Origin: Cupriavidus sp.
Lineage (GTDB): Bacteria > Pseudomonadota > Gammaproteobacteria > Burkholderiales > Burkholderiaceae
NCBI GenBank assembly: GCA_031181345.1
Contig: JAPSLC010000007.1
Location: 1-64,000 of the forward strand
Reading direction: 5' to 3'
Length of the DNA: 64,000 nucleotides
Shown here: positions 15,006 through 23,799 of the stretch, piece after piece
How positions within the stretch are numbered: position 1 is the first letter of the stretch
Layout: each line of letters begins with the position of its first letter
Program-made: the position numbers and the translations under genes
The notes under the pieces: model-generated
Told to the model about the DNA's origin: nothing
Database searches by the model: none
Seen by the model: only the letters and a program-made list of their open reading frames with translations

Positions 15006-15545
15006 TTGAAAACGATGCAATGGATTCGTCCCGCGCTGTTGGTCGCCGCCGCGGCTTCGATGAACCTGGCGTTTGCCGACGTCGGCAAGACCGACACGAA
15101 CTTCATGAAGAAGGCGGCCGAGAGCGGCATGCTGGAAATCGAGGCCAGCACACTGGCCGAAAGCAAGGCATCGAGCGAGACGGTGAAGTCCTTTGCCTCG
15201 CAGATGCTCAAGGACCACAAGGCCGCGGATAGCGAACTGAAGGCGTTGGCTTCGAACAAGGGCGTCGAGCTGCCGACCGAGCTGCCGTCGGCGGACAAGA
15301 AGCGGCTGGAGGCACTAGGGGCGCTGGAAGGGGCCACCTTCGATCGCGAGTATGCGAAGGAGGTCGGCGTCAAGGCGCACAACAAGGCCGTGTCCCTGTT
15401 CCGCGAGGCCTCGACCAAGGCGCGCGATCCGGAGATCAAGGCGTTCGCCGGCAAGACGTTGCCGACGCTGCAGCACCATCTGGAGATGGCCAACAAGATG
15501 GCCAACGAGGTGGGAAAGTCGCCGGCCAAGTCGGCTCGCCGCTGA
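15006..15545 (+). CDS. DUF4142 exported protein
   Basis: This 179-residue protein has a signal peptide (about 1-25, ending NLAFA) and a helical DUF4142 domain with the typical FMKKAAESGMLEIEASTLAESKA start and HHLEMANKM end. The family is ferritin-like or four-helix in form, periplasmic, and often tied to stress genes; its molecular job is unknown. TTG 15006 is chosen because GGAGG ends 5 nt upstream; ATG 15015 is the alternative. A small exported protein gene follows. Confidence 0.85.
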   Translation: MKTMQWIRPALLVAAAASMNLAFADVGKTDTNFMKKAAESGMLEIEASTLAESKASSETVKSFASQMLKDHKAADSELKALASNKGVELPTELPSADKKRLEALGALEGATFDREYAKEVGVKAHNKAVSLFREASTKARDPEIKAFAGKTLPTLQHHLEMANKMANEVGKSPAKSARR

Positions 15546-15562
15546 ACGACGCGAACCGCGAG

Positions 15563-15598
15563 GCGCCCACAGCGCCCACAGCCCCAACAGCTCCAACA
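15563..15598. repeat. Four 9-bp tandem repeats
   Basis: Units GCGCCCACA, GCGCCCACA, GCCCCAACA and GCTCCAACA follow one another between the DUF4142 gene and the next small gene. They look like slippage DNA that could also change transcript spacing. Confidence 0.7.
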
Positions 15599-15631
15599 GC
15601 GCCCGCCGCCCCCACCACGCAGGAGACAGAG

Positions 15632-15967
15632 ATGAAACGTTTCGCAACCTTCGCCATGCTGGCGCTGATGTCCGGCGCCGTGATGTCGCAACCGACCGCC
15701 ACGCCGGCCACGGGAACGCCCCCTGGCAGCGACAAGGCACCCGGTACAGCCGCGTCGGACGTTGCACCGACCCGCCCGGTGCAGGGGCCGAGCGGCGGGT
15801 CCACCTCGGAGCATGGCGCGCATGGCGGCTCCCGCCAGCACGATGCGACCAAGGGCACCGGCACCAGCAAGCGCGGCGACGCAAGCCAATCGAATCGCGG
15901 CAACAGCCGCAGCGCCTCGGCGGCGGAGAGCTATGGCTATCCCGCGTCGCCGGCGCAGGCACGCTAG
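15632..15967 (+). CDS. Small exported low-complexity protein, unknown
   Basis: This 111-residue protein has a signal peptide (MKRFATFAMLALMSGAVMSQ), followed by a Pro/Thr/Gly/Ser-rich, His- and Arg-containing, probably unstructured tail. No domain was recognised. ATG 15632 is preceded by AGGAGA. It follows the DUF4142 gene by 86 bp and ends before a strong terminator, so the two probably form one transcript. Its make-up resembles the product of 14297-14674. Confidence 0.65.
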   Translation: MKRFATFAMLALMSGAVMSQPTATPATGTPPGSDKAPGTAASDVAPTRPVQGPSGGSTSEHGAHGGSRQHDATKGTGTSKRGDASQSNRGNSRSASAAESYGYPASPAQAR

Positions 15968-16018
15968 CGGCCCCGCTGGCAGCAGCCATTTCCGGATCTG
16001 CCTTTCCTTGTCGGAACG

Positions 16019-16045
16019 CGGCGCCCCATGTGGGCGCCGTTTTTT
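16019..16045 (+). terminator. Rho-independent terminator
   Basis: CGGCGCCC, loop CATGT, GGGCGCCG and six T form a classical terminator 51 bp after the small exported-protein gene. Confidence 0.9.
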
Positions 16046-16522
16046 GCGCGATCGCAATTAGCCGCATGGACGGAAATGTTGGCTCGCGCACATAGGCAAA
16101 CAACTTTTTATTTGCGGGCGCAGCAAACGCTAGCTAGATTGCCTTCGTGGGTTTGTCAACGCTGACATGCTGGCGATTCTTTGCATGTCGCGGCCGCGGC
16201 GACCCACCGTGGCGGTACACCGGCATGCCAAGGCAATCGCGTCCGAGCCGTGGGGGAGGGCGGGCGCGAGGCAACGCCAGTCCACGGGGTCTGGGGCTGG
16301 CCCGCCGAAGCATGATGGCGGCCGGCCACGTCGATGTCATACCCAGGAGGTCAGGCACACCGACCGGCACGCACCGGCCGGGTCCGGCCTGCCAATACGC
16401 AGCGCATTGGAAAGGAACGGCATCGCGCCGGCGACGGCGTGCGGCCGGCCGGCCCTTCGCGTCTTTCGTCCGGTGTAGGCCGTGGTTGCGGCCGCGCCGG
16501 CGCTTCTACCCCGGGATCCAAC
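16046..16522. other. Intergenic region, no gene recognised
   Basis: About 480 bp lie between the terminator and the methyltransferase start. The methyltransferase frame stays open back to 16334, but its translation there is Arg/Pro/Gly-rich with no family features. No tRNA, riboswitch or repeat was recognised. Confidence 0.35.
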
Positions 16523-17533
16523 ATGAACGACGCCCTGCTCTCCGACCCATGCGTTCCAACGCGAGCCGAGTCACTCGATCCACCCGTCTTGCGGCGCGAT
16601 ATCGAACGATCCGATGGCACCTTGGCCATGCAGACGCAGGCCGGCCGAGAGGAAAGCTATCTGGAGCGCTTGCAGCCCTTCCTGAAGCCGGGTGCCGTGG
16701 TTCGCGGCGGAGCCTTCCCCGAGGCGCGCATCGATGCGTTTACCACCGGCATGCGCGCCAACGCGCATTACTTCAGTCATCCCAAGTGGATGGACGACTG
16801 GCTGGTCAGCGTGCATCGCTATCCGGAGTTGCGAGAGCGGTGGCTATCGGTGATCGGGTCGCTCGACGGCAAGGTGCTGGTCGATGTGGGCTGCGGTCCG
16901 GGCAATCTGCTGGCCGCGCTGGGCGGCAAGCCGCGGGTGGCGATCGGCGTCGACATCGCCGTGGGCAGCGTGGAGCGAGCTGCCGAAGTGGGCTATCTGC
17001 CGTTGCGGGCCGACGCGCACGACATGCCGTTGCGCTCGGGCATCGCTGACGTGGTGGCCATCAATGGGTCGCTGCATCATATGGACGATATGCGGCGCGC
17101 GCTGGTCGAGGCATCGCGCCTGGTCCGTCCCGGTGGCCTGCTGATCCTCGATCATGACCCGCAGCGCTCGGCGTGGAATTTCCGCGGCGTCGCGTTGCTG
17201 CTCTGGCGCATGCGCCTGCCGATCTATCGCTGGCTTCGACGCGGGGGCCATACCGCGGCCGACGACGAACAGATCTGGGCGCTTGCGACCGAGCTGCATC
17301 ACCGGCCGGGAGACGGGCTCACCCGCGAGCTGGTCCACACGACCCTTCGGCCGCTGGGCTTCGATATCGCGATCTATCCGCACAGCCACTATGTCGGCAA
17401 GGACGTGCTCGATGGCGTGATGGGCCGCCCGCCCTTGAAGATCCGGCTGGCGCAGCGGCTATCCGGCATCGATCCGAGGTCGGCCGAAGCCGCGCTGAGC
17501 CTGTTCGTCGTCGCGCGCCGGCGTACGCTGTAG
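16523..17533 (+). CDS. Class I SAM-dependent methyltransferase
   Basis: The 336-residue protein has SAM-binding motif I VLVDVGCGPGN near 118-128. An acidic strand end (GVDIA), ADAHDMPL and a later motif VRPGGLLILDHDP follow, as in Methyltransf_11/25 enzymes. The N-terminal 110 residues are not recognised. The substrate is unknown, and no pathway partner is adjacent. The ATG at 16523 lacks a strong ribosome site, so the start is uncertain and may lie upstream. There is no signal peptide, so a cytoplasmic location is expected. Confidence 0.8.
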   Translation: MNDALLSDPCVPTRAESLDPPVLRRDIERSDGTLAMQTQAGREESYLERLQPFLKPGAVVRGGAFPEARIDAFTTGMRANAHYFSHPKWMDDWLVSVHRYPELRERWLSVIGSLDGKVLVDVGCGPGNLLAALGGKPRVAIGVDIAVGSVERAAEVGYLPLRADAHDMPLRSGIADVVAINGSLHHMDDMRRALVEASRLVRPGGLLILDHDPQRSAWNFRGVALLLWRMRLPIYRWLRRGGHTAADDEQIWALATELHHRPGDGLTRELVHTTLRPLGFDIAIYPHSHYVGKDVLDGVMGRPPLKIRLAQRLSGIDPRSAEAALSLFVVARRRTL

Positions 17534-18160
17534 ACACTCCTGTAGCGATCTCCCGATCGCCTCGCGCCGCCGCCGGTTCCGGTGGCGGCGTATTGCCGTT
17601 CCCGCCTTCGATCTCCCGACGTTCTATCCCCGGATTGGCCCGGATTGGCCCTGATTGGCCCTGACTGGCGCTGACTGGCGCTGATTGACCCGGGTTGCCT
17701 CGTTTCAGCGGGCACGCCCATGTCGCGCGGGAACGCTAATTGCGTGATCGCCAATGCGGCCAGCCCCGGCCGGCCCTTGCATGGCAGCCGCGGCAGGCAT
17801 GGCTGTGGCGCCCGTCAGCGCTGCGGTTCCGCGTGCCGCCCGCAGGGGTGGCTGGGGCGTGGCCGTCCCGCACCGCGATCCAGGCGAGAAAGTCCGAACA
17901 GAAAATTCCGAACGAGAAAGGGCGCCTCTCCACCGGGGACGGGAGAGGCGCCAAGCGCGGGCGAGCGGTCAGTCTATCCCGCGTTGCGACAGGCTATCCG
18001 CCGCCAACCGGCGCGAAAGTCGCCTAGCACACACAGCCCTCGGCGGCGGAATGGAAATTGCGTCACCGGCGACATCACCACCAGATCAAGCGGGGCGGGA
18101 CGCGTGGTCCGCGCCGCTTCCTCGCCACAGCATTTGCAACTCTTACCAACGGAGGCAGAG
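17534..18160. other. Intergenic region with 10-bp tandem repeats
   Basis: About 630 bp lie between the methyltransferase and the BON-domain gene. A GC-rich hairpin near 17566-17590 could end the methyltransferase transcript. A decamer repeat array follows. The BON gene frame is open through the second half, but GGAGG places the true start at 18161. No other gene was recognised. Confidence 0.4.
17631..17700. repeat. Seven 10-bp tandem repeat units
   Basis: Units read CGGATTGGCC (twice), CTGATTGGCC, CTGACTGGCG (twice), CTGATTGACC and a decayed CGGGTTGCCT. The period is exactly 10 bp. One turn of the helix per unit would put equal faces on the same side. Confidence 0.85.
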
Positions 18161-19378
18161 ATGAACGAACGCAGCACCAGCCGCCGCGTATGGGATTACC
18201 GCCAGCCGTATAGCGCCGAAGACCGGCTCGACCAGCGCGGCTCGCGCCAGGGCGGCCGTTACGCGGAAGACGCCGAGGAAGACATCCGTCGTGGACGGGG
18301 CGTCGAACAACCCGGCATGCCTCGCACCGGCGGCGGTCGCGACGATCCGTTCGCGCAGCCGCGCCATGCCGAACACGGCTATGGCGCCGGTCGCTTCGGC
18401 GAGGGCCGCTACGGCCGCAGCTACGAAGAACCGGTCGGAGACAATCCCTACGGCACCTATCCGTCGACCGGCGAGGTGATGCGCGGCAACCGCGGGTTGT
18501 CCGGCAGGGGCGAACAACGCGGCGGCGATCCGACCGACAGCCGGCTCTCGCGCGGACAGCGCGGCGGCCCATGGCCCGATCAATCGCGTACGCCATGGCG
18601 CGATCGCTACGAACCCGACGACCCGCGGACCCGCGCGAATCTCGCCCAGGCCTATGGCATCTCGGATGCGGACCGGCTCGATGCGCAGTCCTGGCCGGAC
18701 GAGCGCGGCAGCGGCAATGCCGGCCGGCGCCAGGCCAGCGCGCGCTGGATGGACGAGGGCGGGCGCTTCCCCGAAAGCGAACGTCCGGGCCGCGGCGGCC
18801 GCCCGTCGGGTTGGCCGGGCGACGACTGGAGCGCCGGTGGCCAACGGCAATCGCATGGCCGCGACGAGGCCTACGAACGCTTCAGCGGCGCGCCGCAGCG
18901 CGTGAACTGGGGACAAGGCTCGGGCAGCGGCAGCGGTCCCGGCCGCCGCGTTTCGCCCAAGGGCTACCAGCGCAGCGACGAACGGATTCGCGAAGACCTG
19001 TGCGAACGCCTGGCGCACGACGACCGGCTCGAAGTGCAGGACATCGAGGTGCAGGTGAGCGAGGGCGTGGTCACGCTGACGGGCGCGGTGCGCGACCGCC
19101 GCCAGAAATACTGCGTCGAAGACATCGCCGACGACATCTTCGGCGTGCGCGAGGTCCACAACCGGATTCGCGTGCAGCGCGAAGGCGGCCAGGTCGGACA
19201 GGGTTCGGCGGGCTCCGCGTCGGAAGACCAGCGCGTCAGCGGCATCAGTGCGTCGGGCAGCGCCACCGGCAGCACCGCCAGCAGCTACGTCGGCGGCATG
19301 GAAGTCGGCGCGGGCGAAGTGCCCAAGGGCACCGATCCGTACGGCGGCACCACGACGCCGGGAAAGAGCGCTACGTAA
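18161..19378 (+). CDS. BON-domain protein with long disordered Arg/Gly-rich N terminus
   Basis: The 405-residue protein has about 265 residues of Arg, Gly, Asp and Tyr-rich sequence, probably unstructured. One BON domain follows (about 270-340: IREDLCERLAHDDRLEVQDIEVQVSEG, VTLTGAVRDRRQK, DDIFGVREVHNRIRV). BON domains bind membranes or envelope parts and occur in osmotic-stress proteins such as OsmY. There is no signal peptide. ATG 18161 is preceded by GGAGG. It ends 13 bp before the next small acidic protein gene, so the two are co-transcribed. Confidence 0.85.
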   Translation: MNERSTSRRVWDYRQPYSAEDRLDQRGSRQGGRYAEDAEEDIRRGRGVEQPGMPRTGGGRDDPFAQPRHAEHGYGAGRFGEGRYGRSYEEPVGDNPYGTYPSTGEVMRGNRGLSGRGEQRGGDPTDSRLSRGQRGGPWPDQSRTPWRDRYEPDDPRTRANLAQAYGISDADRLDAQSWPDERGSGNAGRRQASARWMDEGGRFPESERPGRGGRPSGWPGDDWSAGGQRQSHGRDEAYERFSGAPQRVNWGQGSGSGSGPGRRVSPKGYQRSDERIREDLCERLAHDDRLEVQDIEVQVSEGVVTLTGAVRDRRQKYCVEDIADDIFGVREVHNRIRVQREGGQVGQGSAGSASEDQRVSGISASGSATGSTASSYVGGMEVGAGEVPKGTDPYGGTTTPGKSAT

Positions 19379-19391
19379 TGGAGGGAGAACG

Positions 19392-19805
19392 ATGAACCGG
19401 AACACCGACAACAGGCGCGGCGATCAGGACGATGTCCGCGACAAGCTGCGCGCTCGCGAGTCCGCTGGCGATGACAGCGGCAACGACAGCGGCAACGACA
19501 GCGCTACCTCCAGCGCCGACGCCCAGCGCGAACGCGAGGTAAGGGAGGAAGCGCGCGCGATTCCGAGCTCGCTAGATCCCGATACGGACATCGAGCCGAT
19601 CGATTCGGATATGAACCTGGAAGGCCTGCCTGAACAGGAACAGGACTATCCGCACGACAATCGGACCGAGGCGCTGTTGCCCGAGGAGCAGATCGGCGAG
19701 CGCATCGCCGATGCAGCCGAAGGGATCCCCCCGGATACGCCAGCGGACCGCGCCGATCACACCGATCAGCGTGAGGAACGGCCGCCCCGGCACGAGCCCG
19801 AGTAA
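19392..19805 (+). CDS. Acidic hydrophilic protein, unknown
   Basis: This 137-residue protein is highly charged, rich in Asp, Glu and Arg, with a short repeat DDSGNDSGNDS near 27-37. There are no membrane or signal segments. It is expected to be disordered, as are many stress-linked small proteins. ATG 19392 has GGAGGGAG upstream and lies 13 bp after the BON gene. No family was recognised. Confidence 0.65.
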   Translation: MNRNTDNRRGDQDDVRDKLRARESAGDDSGNDSGNDSATSSADAQREREVREEARAIPSSLDPDTDIEPIDSDMNLEGLPEQEQDYPHDNRTEALLPEEQIGERIADAAEGIPPDTPADRADHTDQREERPPRHEPE

Positions 19806-19817
19806 GGCCGGACCGCT

Positions 19818-19859
19818 TGCCGAGGCGATCCGATGGTTTGCGGTTGGGCCGCCTCGGCA
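19818..19859. terminator. Hairpin after BON operon
   Basis: Perfect 10-bp arms TGCCGAGGCG and CGCCTCGGCA flank a 22-nt loop, 12 bp after the stop. No T-run follows. It lies between converging genes and could serve both. Confidence 0.5.
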
Positions 19860-19865
19860 TGATGT

Positions 19866-19890
19866 CGATTGCAATTGCGATTGCGATTGC
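19866..19890. repeat. Hexamer tandem repeats (GATTGC-like)
   Basis: Four hexamers GATTGC, AATTGC, GATTGC, GATTGC run in tandem between the convergent BON operon and the TpsB gene. Confidence 0.6.
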
Positions 19891-19907
19891 GAGCGAAGTC
19901 GAACCGC

Positions 19908-21587
19908 TCAATCGAACTGATACGACCAGCTCGCGTTGATGCGCGGCGAGCGGCGTTCCGCATTGATCGGCTTGTCGCCGACCGGCTGCGCGAGCGACAG
20001 GTCCAGCGTGTAGTAGCGCCGGTCGGAGAAGCGCAGCCCCAGCGCCACCGACGACAGCGAGCGGTGCGTCAGCGAGTAGCTGTTCGAATAGACCCGCGCG
20101 ATGTCCGCCATCACATACGGCTGCAGCGTCTTCAGGTAGGTCATGTCCATGCCGAACAGCCGGCTGATCTCGGCCGACGCGCCCCAGCCCTTGTCGCCCG
20201 CCACTTCGCCGGCGGGATAGCCAAGCCCGAAGAAGCGTCCGCCGAAGCTGATCTGCTCGCTCGACGCGAGACGGTCGCCGCTGTACTGGCCGGCGGCCGA
20301 CACGGCCATGCCGAAGCCGAAGGGCAGGTCGACCGCCTGCGACAGCAGCAGCCGCGTGCGCAGGAAGCTCAGATCGTTGGCATTGTTCTCGCGGCGTGCA
20401 CCGAGCGCATCGACGCCCTTGTACAGCCCCAGCGTGGCGCTGCGCGACACGCCTTCATTGCGCTGGACATAGGCCAGCTCCGCATTGACGACCCGCACAT
20501 TGGTGCCGATCGCCACCGAGCGGTCCGTGCCGGCCTGCGTATAGCGCTCGAACTGGTCGGTCCCGTAGAGGCCGCCGCTCAGCGTCAGCGAATGCCGCGC
20601 GCTCAGCAGCAGCGGATAGCTCAGGCTTGCGCCGAGCCGCTTGCTGTCATTGACATAGCGCCGATTGAAGCCGATCTGCTCGAGCGTGGCGTTCTGCGGC
20701 ACGCCGCGATAGTGCGACGCGTTGACGCGCGCGATCAGCCCTTCGGTGCCGATCGGTTGCGCGTAACCAAGCGCGTAGTACTCCTCGTCATCGCGTCCCT
20801 TCGGGAACAGCGCCGATACCGTGAGCTGCTCGCCGAGCGGCGTCAGGCCGCTGGCCGTTGCCGTCGCAATGGCCCGCACGCCGGGCGACATGTAGTCGAC
20901 GCCGGTGCCGAAGGCGATCGGCTTGCGCTTGACGTCGAGCACCATTTCGCTGGCGCCGTCGGTGGTGGTCGGCGGCTGCACCGTCGCGCCGACCTGCACG
21001 CCCGGCTGCAGGCCCAGCACGCTGGAATAGCGGTCGAAGCTGGCGCGCGTCAGCGGACGCTCTTCCTTCAACCGTTCGGCGATGGCGCGAAGCCGATTCT
21101 CCAGCGGCCCCGCATTGCCGCGAATGGTCACGCGGGCGACATAGCCCTCCACCACGGTGATCAGCACATTGCCGTTCTCGAAGGATTGCGCGGGAACGAA
21201 GGCGAACGACAGCGGATAGCCATGCTGCTGGTACATCTCGGTGACCGCAGTGGCGGCCTGCAGCAGTTCGGCAACCGTGATTTCCTTGCCGGCGAGCGGC
21301 TTGAATTTCTCGGCGATCTGGTCGAAGGGCAGCGTCTTGACGCCCTCGATCTGGAAGCGCGTCGGCGTGAGCTTTGCCGAGAGCAGATTCTGCAGGGCAG
21401 GGTCCGGACGTTCGACCTGCACCTTGACTTCCCCGGTGGGCTTGGGTGGCGCGATCTTCGGCAGCGTTTGAGTCGGGTCCCCCTGGACCGGGCTGCGCGG
21501 ATCGGCGGCCAGAACTGGATGCATGCCGCCATGCCAGGCACCGAGGCCGAGCAGCAGCATGGCGACGCGAGTGTGCGTGCGCGACAT
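19908..21587 (-). CDS. Two-partner secretion outer-membrane transporter (ShlB/FhaC/HecB family)
   Basis: This 559-residue protein has a signal peptide (about 1-28, ending VLAAD) and a Pro-rich linker. POTRA-type domains follow (about 60-210: FQIEGVKTLPFDQIAEKFKPLAGKEITVAELLQ, YQQHGYPLSFAFVP, VTIRGN), then a barrel with the family motif region GYPAGE and a C-terminal strand ending WSYQFD. The family exports large beta-helical TpsA proteins across the outer membrane. ATG 21587 has AGGGGA 8 nt upstream. No TpsA gene with a TPS domain is visible. The upstream same-strand gene is a Gly-rich repeat lipoprotein, which could be an unusual partner. Confidence 0.88.
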   Translation of the reverse strand: MSRTHTRVAMLLLGLGAWHGGMHPVLAADPRSPVQGDPTQTLPKIAPPKPTGEVKVQVERPDPALQNLLSAKLTPTRFQIEGVKTLPFDQIAEKFKPLAGKEITVAELLQAATAVTEMYQQHGYPLSFAFVPAQSFENGNVLITVVEGYVARVTIRGNAGPLENRLRAIAERLKEERPLTRASFDRYSSVLGLQPGVQVGATVQPPTTTDGASEMVLDVKRKPIAFGTGVDYMSPGVRAIATATASGLTPLGEQLTVSALFPKGRDDEEYYALGYAQPIGTEGLIARVNASHYRGVPQNATLEQIGFNRRYVNDSKRLGASLSYPLLLSARHSLTLSGGLYGTDQFERYTQAGTDRSVAIGTNVRVVNAELAYVQRNEGVSRSATLGLYKGVDALGARRENNANDLSFLRTRLLLSQAVDLPFGFGMAVSAAGQYSGDRLASSEQISFGGRFFGLGYPAGEVAGDKGWGASAEISRLFGMDMTYLKTLQPYVMADIARVYSNSYSLTHRSLSSVALGLRFSDRRYYTLDLSLAQPVGDKPINAERRSPRINASWSYQFD

Positions 21588-21804
21588 GGTCAATCCCCTT
21601 TTCACAATCAAACTCATGCGGCTGTGGAAGCCGGATCTCCACCGGCGCGCAGGCTGCCGCTGCCTGCGCGCTTATCGAAATGCCGAAGTGGAGAACGGCT
21701 GTACTGCAAGGCTGAGTGAGGCGATGCGCGGGATCGGCCGTGATCGGCCGAGGCGGCCGATCGCCGGCAAATCCCATGCGCATCAAGCGGGCATCAAGCC
21801 CCCA

Positions 21805-23415
21805 TCAGCGGCGACCCCCCAGCAGACCGCCGACGGTGCCGAGCACACCGCCGACGATGCCGCCGACCGCGCCGGTGACCGGACCGGTGGTCGCGCCACC
21901 GCCAGTGCCGCCCGGAGCGGGAGCCGGGGCGGGAGCCGGCGCGGTGCCGCCGCCCGTCACGCCGCCGGTGACACCGGCGACCACGCCGCCAACCAGATTG
22001 GTCACCGGGGCCAGCGGACCGCTGCCGGTGCCGCCGCTGCCACCGGTGAGACCACCGGTCAGCCCGCTGACGAGGTTGGTGACGGGAGCCAGCGGACCGC
22101 TGCCGCCTTGATTGCCGCCGGTGAGACCACCGGTCAGTCCGCCGACGAGATTGGTGACCGGTGCCAGCGGACCGCTGCCGTTGCCGCCGTTGTTGCCGCC
22201 GGTCAACCCACCGGTCAGGCCGCTGACCAGGTTGGTCACCGGCGCCAGCGGACCCGTGCCGCCGCTGCCGCCGCCGGCCAGTCCGCCGGTCAGGCCGCCG
22301 ACCAGATTGCCGACCGGCGCCAGCGGACCGCTCGGGGTCGCGCCGGGCGCATGCACCGCGCCGCCCAGCGCGGCGACCGTGTTGCCCGCACCGGTCACCA
22401 CGCCGCCCACGCCGCTGACGACCGGCGTATTGGTCTGCTGCAGCTTGCCGCCCAGTTGTGCCACCGTGCCGCCGACCACGGTCAGCAGGTTGTTGACGGG
22501 CTGGCCTAGGCCCGTGGTCGCGCCCAGCGATTGCGTGGTGCTGGTCAGCTGCGAGGTCAGCGGGACGATCGCGCGGCTGACGCCGCTGGTCAGTTGTTCG
22601 ACCGGACCGGTCGACAGCACCGTGCCCACCGTGCCGCCCAGCGTCTGGACGCCGGTGCCGACCTTGTCGACCAGCGCGCCGACCGGCGAAGTCACCGCGC
22701 CGAGCGGCGACAGCGGGCCGGTGCCCACGCCGCTGATCGCGCCGCCGACCTGGCTGACCGCGGTACCGACATGGGTCACGACGTTGCCGGTGCTGGCCAC
22801 GGTGGTGCCGATCGGGTTGGCGCTGTTCGGAATATTGCCCAGACCGTCCTTCAGTCCGGTGCCCAGCGAGTCGACCGCGTTGCCGACCGACACGATCGCG
22901 CCGCCGACACCGCTCTGCGTCTGGTTCGAGACCACCGGCAGGTTGACGCCGCTTTGAAGCTGTTCGCCGATGCCGCCGATGAGGTCGCCGGTCTTGCCGA
23001 CCACGTCTCCGGTCTTGTTGATGACCTCTCCGGTCGGGCTGCGTACCGGCGTGCCGCCACCGCCGCCGCCGCCATCGCCGCCACCGCCGTTGTTGCCGCC
23101 ACCACCGCCACCATCGCCGCCGCCGCCGGTACCGCCGCCGCCATCGCCGCCACCACCGCTGCCGCCGCCATCAGTACCGCCGCCCCCGGTGCCACCACCG
23201 CCGCTGCCGCCACCATCAGTACCACCACCACCGCTTCCACCACCGGTCCCACCTCCGTTCGGGCTGCCGTTGCCACCATTGGTGTCACCGACCGTGCCAC
23301 CTCCCTTGCTGCCCGTACCCATCGAGGTCGAGCCGCTGCCGCTCGCGCAACCGCCAAGCAGCAGCAATGCGCTGAGCAGCGCCGTGGCGGTCAAGGTTGT
23401 CTTGGTCTTTTTCAT
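21805..23415 (-). CDS. Collagen-like/Gly-rich repeat lipoprotein
   Basis: This 536-residue protein has a lipobox (LLLLGGCAS), so it is a predicted lipoprotein. A stretch of about 80 residues is built almost entirely of Gly, Ser, Thr, Asp and Asn (GGGSGGGG type). A hydrophobic middle part (about 125-360, VGGAIVSVGNAVDSLGTGL and similar) consists of degenerate repeats of the form V-G-x2-G/T. The C terminus has five repeats of about 25-28 residues beginning GPLAPVTNLVGGLTGG. ATG 23415 has AGGGGA upstream. It is a paralogue of the gene at 24046-25134 and lies 217 bp upstream of the TpsB gene on the same strand. It is probably a surface or matrix protein. Confidence 0.8.
   Translation of the reverse strand: MKKTKTTLTATALLSALLLLGGCASGSGSTSMGTGSKGGGTVGDTNGGNGSPNGGGTGGGSGGGGTDGGGSGGGGTGGGGTDGGGSGGGGDGGGGTGGGGDGGGGGGNNGGGGDGGGGGGGTPVRSPTGEVINKTGDVVGKTGDLIGGIGEQLQSGVNLPVVSNQTQSGVGGAIVSVGNAVDSLGTGLKDGLGNIPNSANPIGTTVASTGNVVTHVGTAVSQVGGAISGVGTGPLSPLGAVTSPVGALVDKVGTGVQTLGGTVGTVLSTGPVEQLTSGVSRAIVPLTSQLTSTTQSLGATTGLGQPVNNLLTVVGGTVAQLGGKLQQTNTPVVSGVGGVVTGAGNTVAALGGAVHAPGATPSGPLAPVGNLVGGLTGGLAGGGSGGTGPLAPVTNLVSGLTGGLTGGNNGGNGSGPLAPVTNLVGGLTGGLTGGNQGGSGPLAPVTNLVSGLTGGLTGGSGGTGSGPLAPVTNLVGGVVAGVTGGVTGGGTAPAPAPAPAPGGTGGGATTGPVTGAVGGIVGGVLGTVGGLLGGRR
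21965..22335. repeat. Five tandem coding repeats of about 75-84 bp
   Basis: On the minus strand, five units encode GPLAPV-(T/G)-N-LV-(G/S)-GLTGG followed by a variable Gly/Asn/Ser tail. The spacing differs by whole codons, so slippage or recombination would change protein length without loss of frame. Confidence 0.75.
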
Positions 23416-23664
23416 CAATTGATCCCCTGGTCAACAAGTGTTCTCGTGTTTGACGTTCCCGAGTTGGAAGGCAGGGGGCGCGTTGCGCCGCCGTGCCGCT
23501 TGTCTTAGCGCAAGCGGTGTGCCACTGACGGGCGGCCCGTGTCCGATACGCATGGCGAGGCTCGGTGGTTTCCCCTAAAGCCTTGTGTGGCAAGGGTTTG
23601 CGGGAAACGGGGACCACTGCGTGAAGGCCGCGCACTGCCATGCGCGGAGCGTGTGGCGGCGTTA

Positions 23665-23680
23665 CGCGTTACGTAACGCG
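23665..23680. promoter_or_regulatory. Perfect 16-bp palindrome, candidate operator
   Basis: CGCGTTACGTAACGCG is its own reverse complement. It lies in the divergent gap about 250 bp before one lipoprotein gene and 365 bp before the other. It shares the core GTTACGTAAC with the cluster at 23775-23799. Confidence 0.5.
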
Positions 23681-23774
23681 CTACGGCCGGACCGGAACAT
23701 CGGAGCGGGGTAGGCGGTGCCGCGCGTGCGGCCCAGCGCGGTGTCTGCGAACGTCGGCGTGTGGCGATGGGCGC

Positions 23775-23799
23775 CGTAACACGTTACGTAGCACGTAAC
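23775..23799. promoter_or_regulatory. Overlapping GTTACGT/ACGTAAC palindromes, candidate operator
   Basis: CGTAAC-AC-GTTACG (23775-23788) overlaps GTTACGT-AGC-ACGTAAC (23783-23799), so the same half-site is used three times. It lies 110 bp from the perfect palindrome at 23665. Binding of a dimeric regulator is inferred. Confidence 0.5.

Noticed and set aside
16334..16522. A 63-codon N-terminal extension of the methyltransferase
   Set aside because: The translation is low-complexity, and no ribosome site supports a start there. I cannot exclude a start a little before 16523.
17631..17700. A possible CRISPR array
   Set aside because: The units are 10 bp and contiguous, with no spacers and no cas genes nearby.
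22112..22957. Pro-rich plus-strand frames opposite the repeat lipoprotein
   Set aside because: The lipoprotein strand has a signal peptide, a lipobox and a ribosome site; the Pro runs mirror Gly codons.
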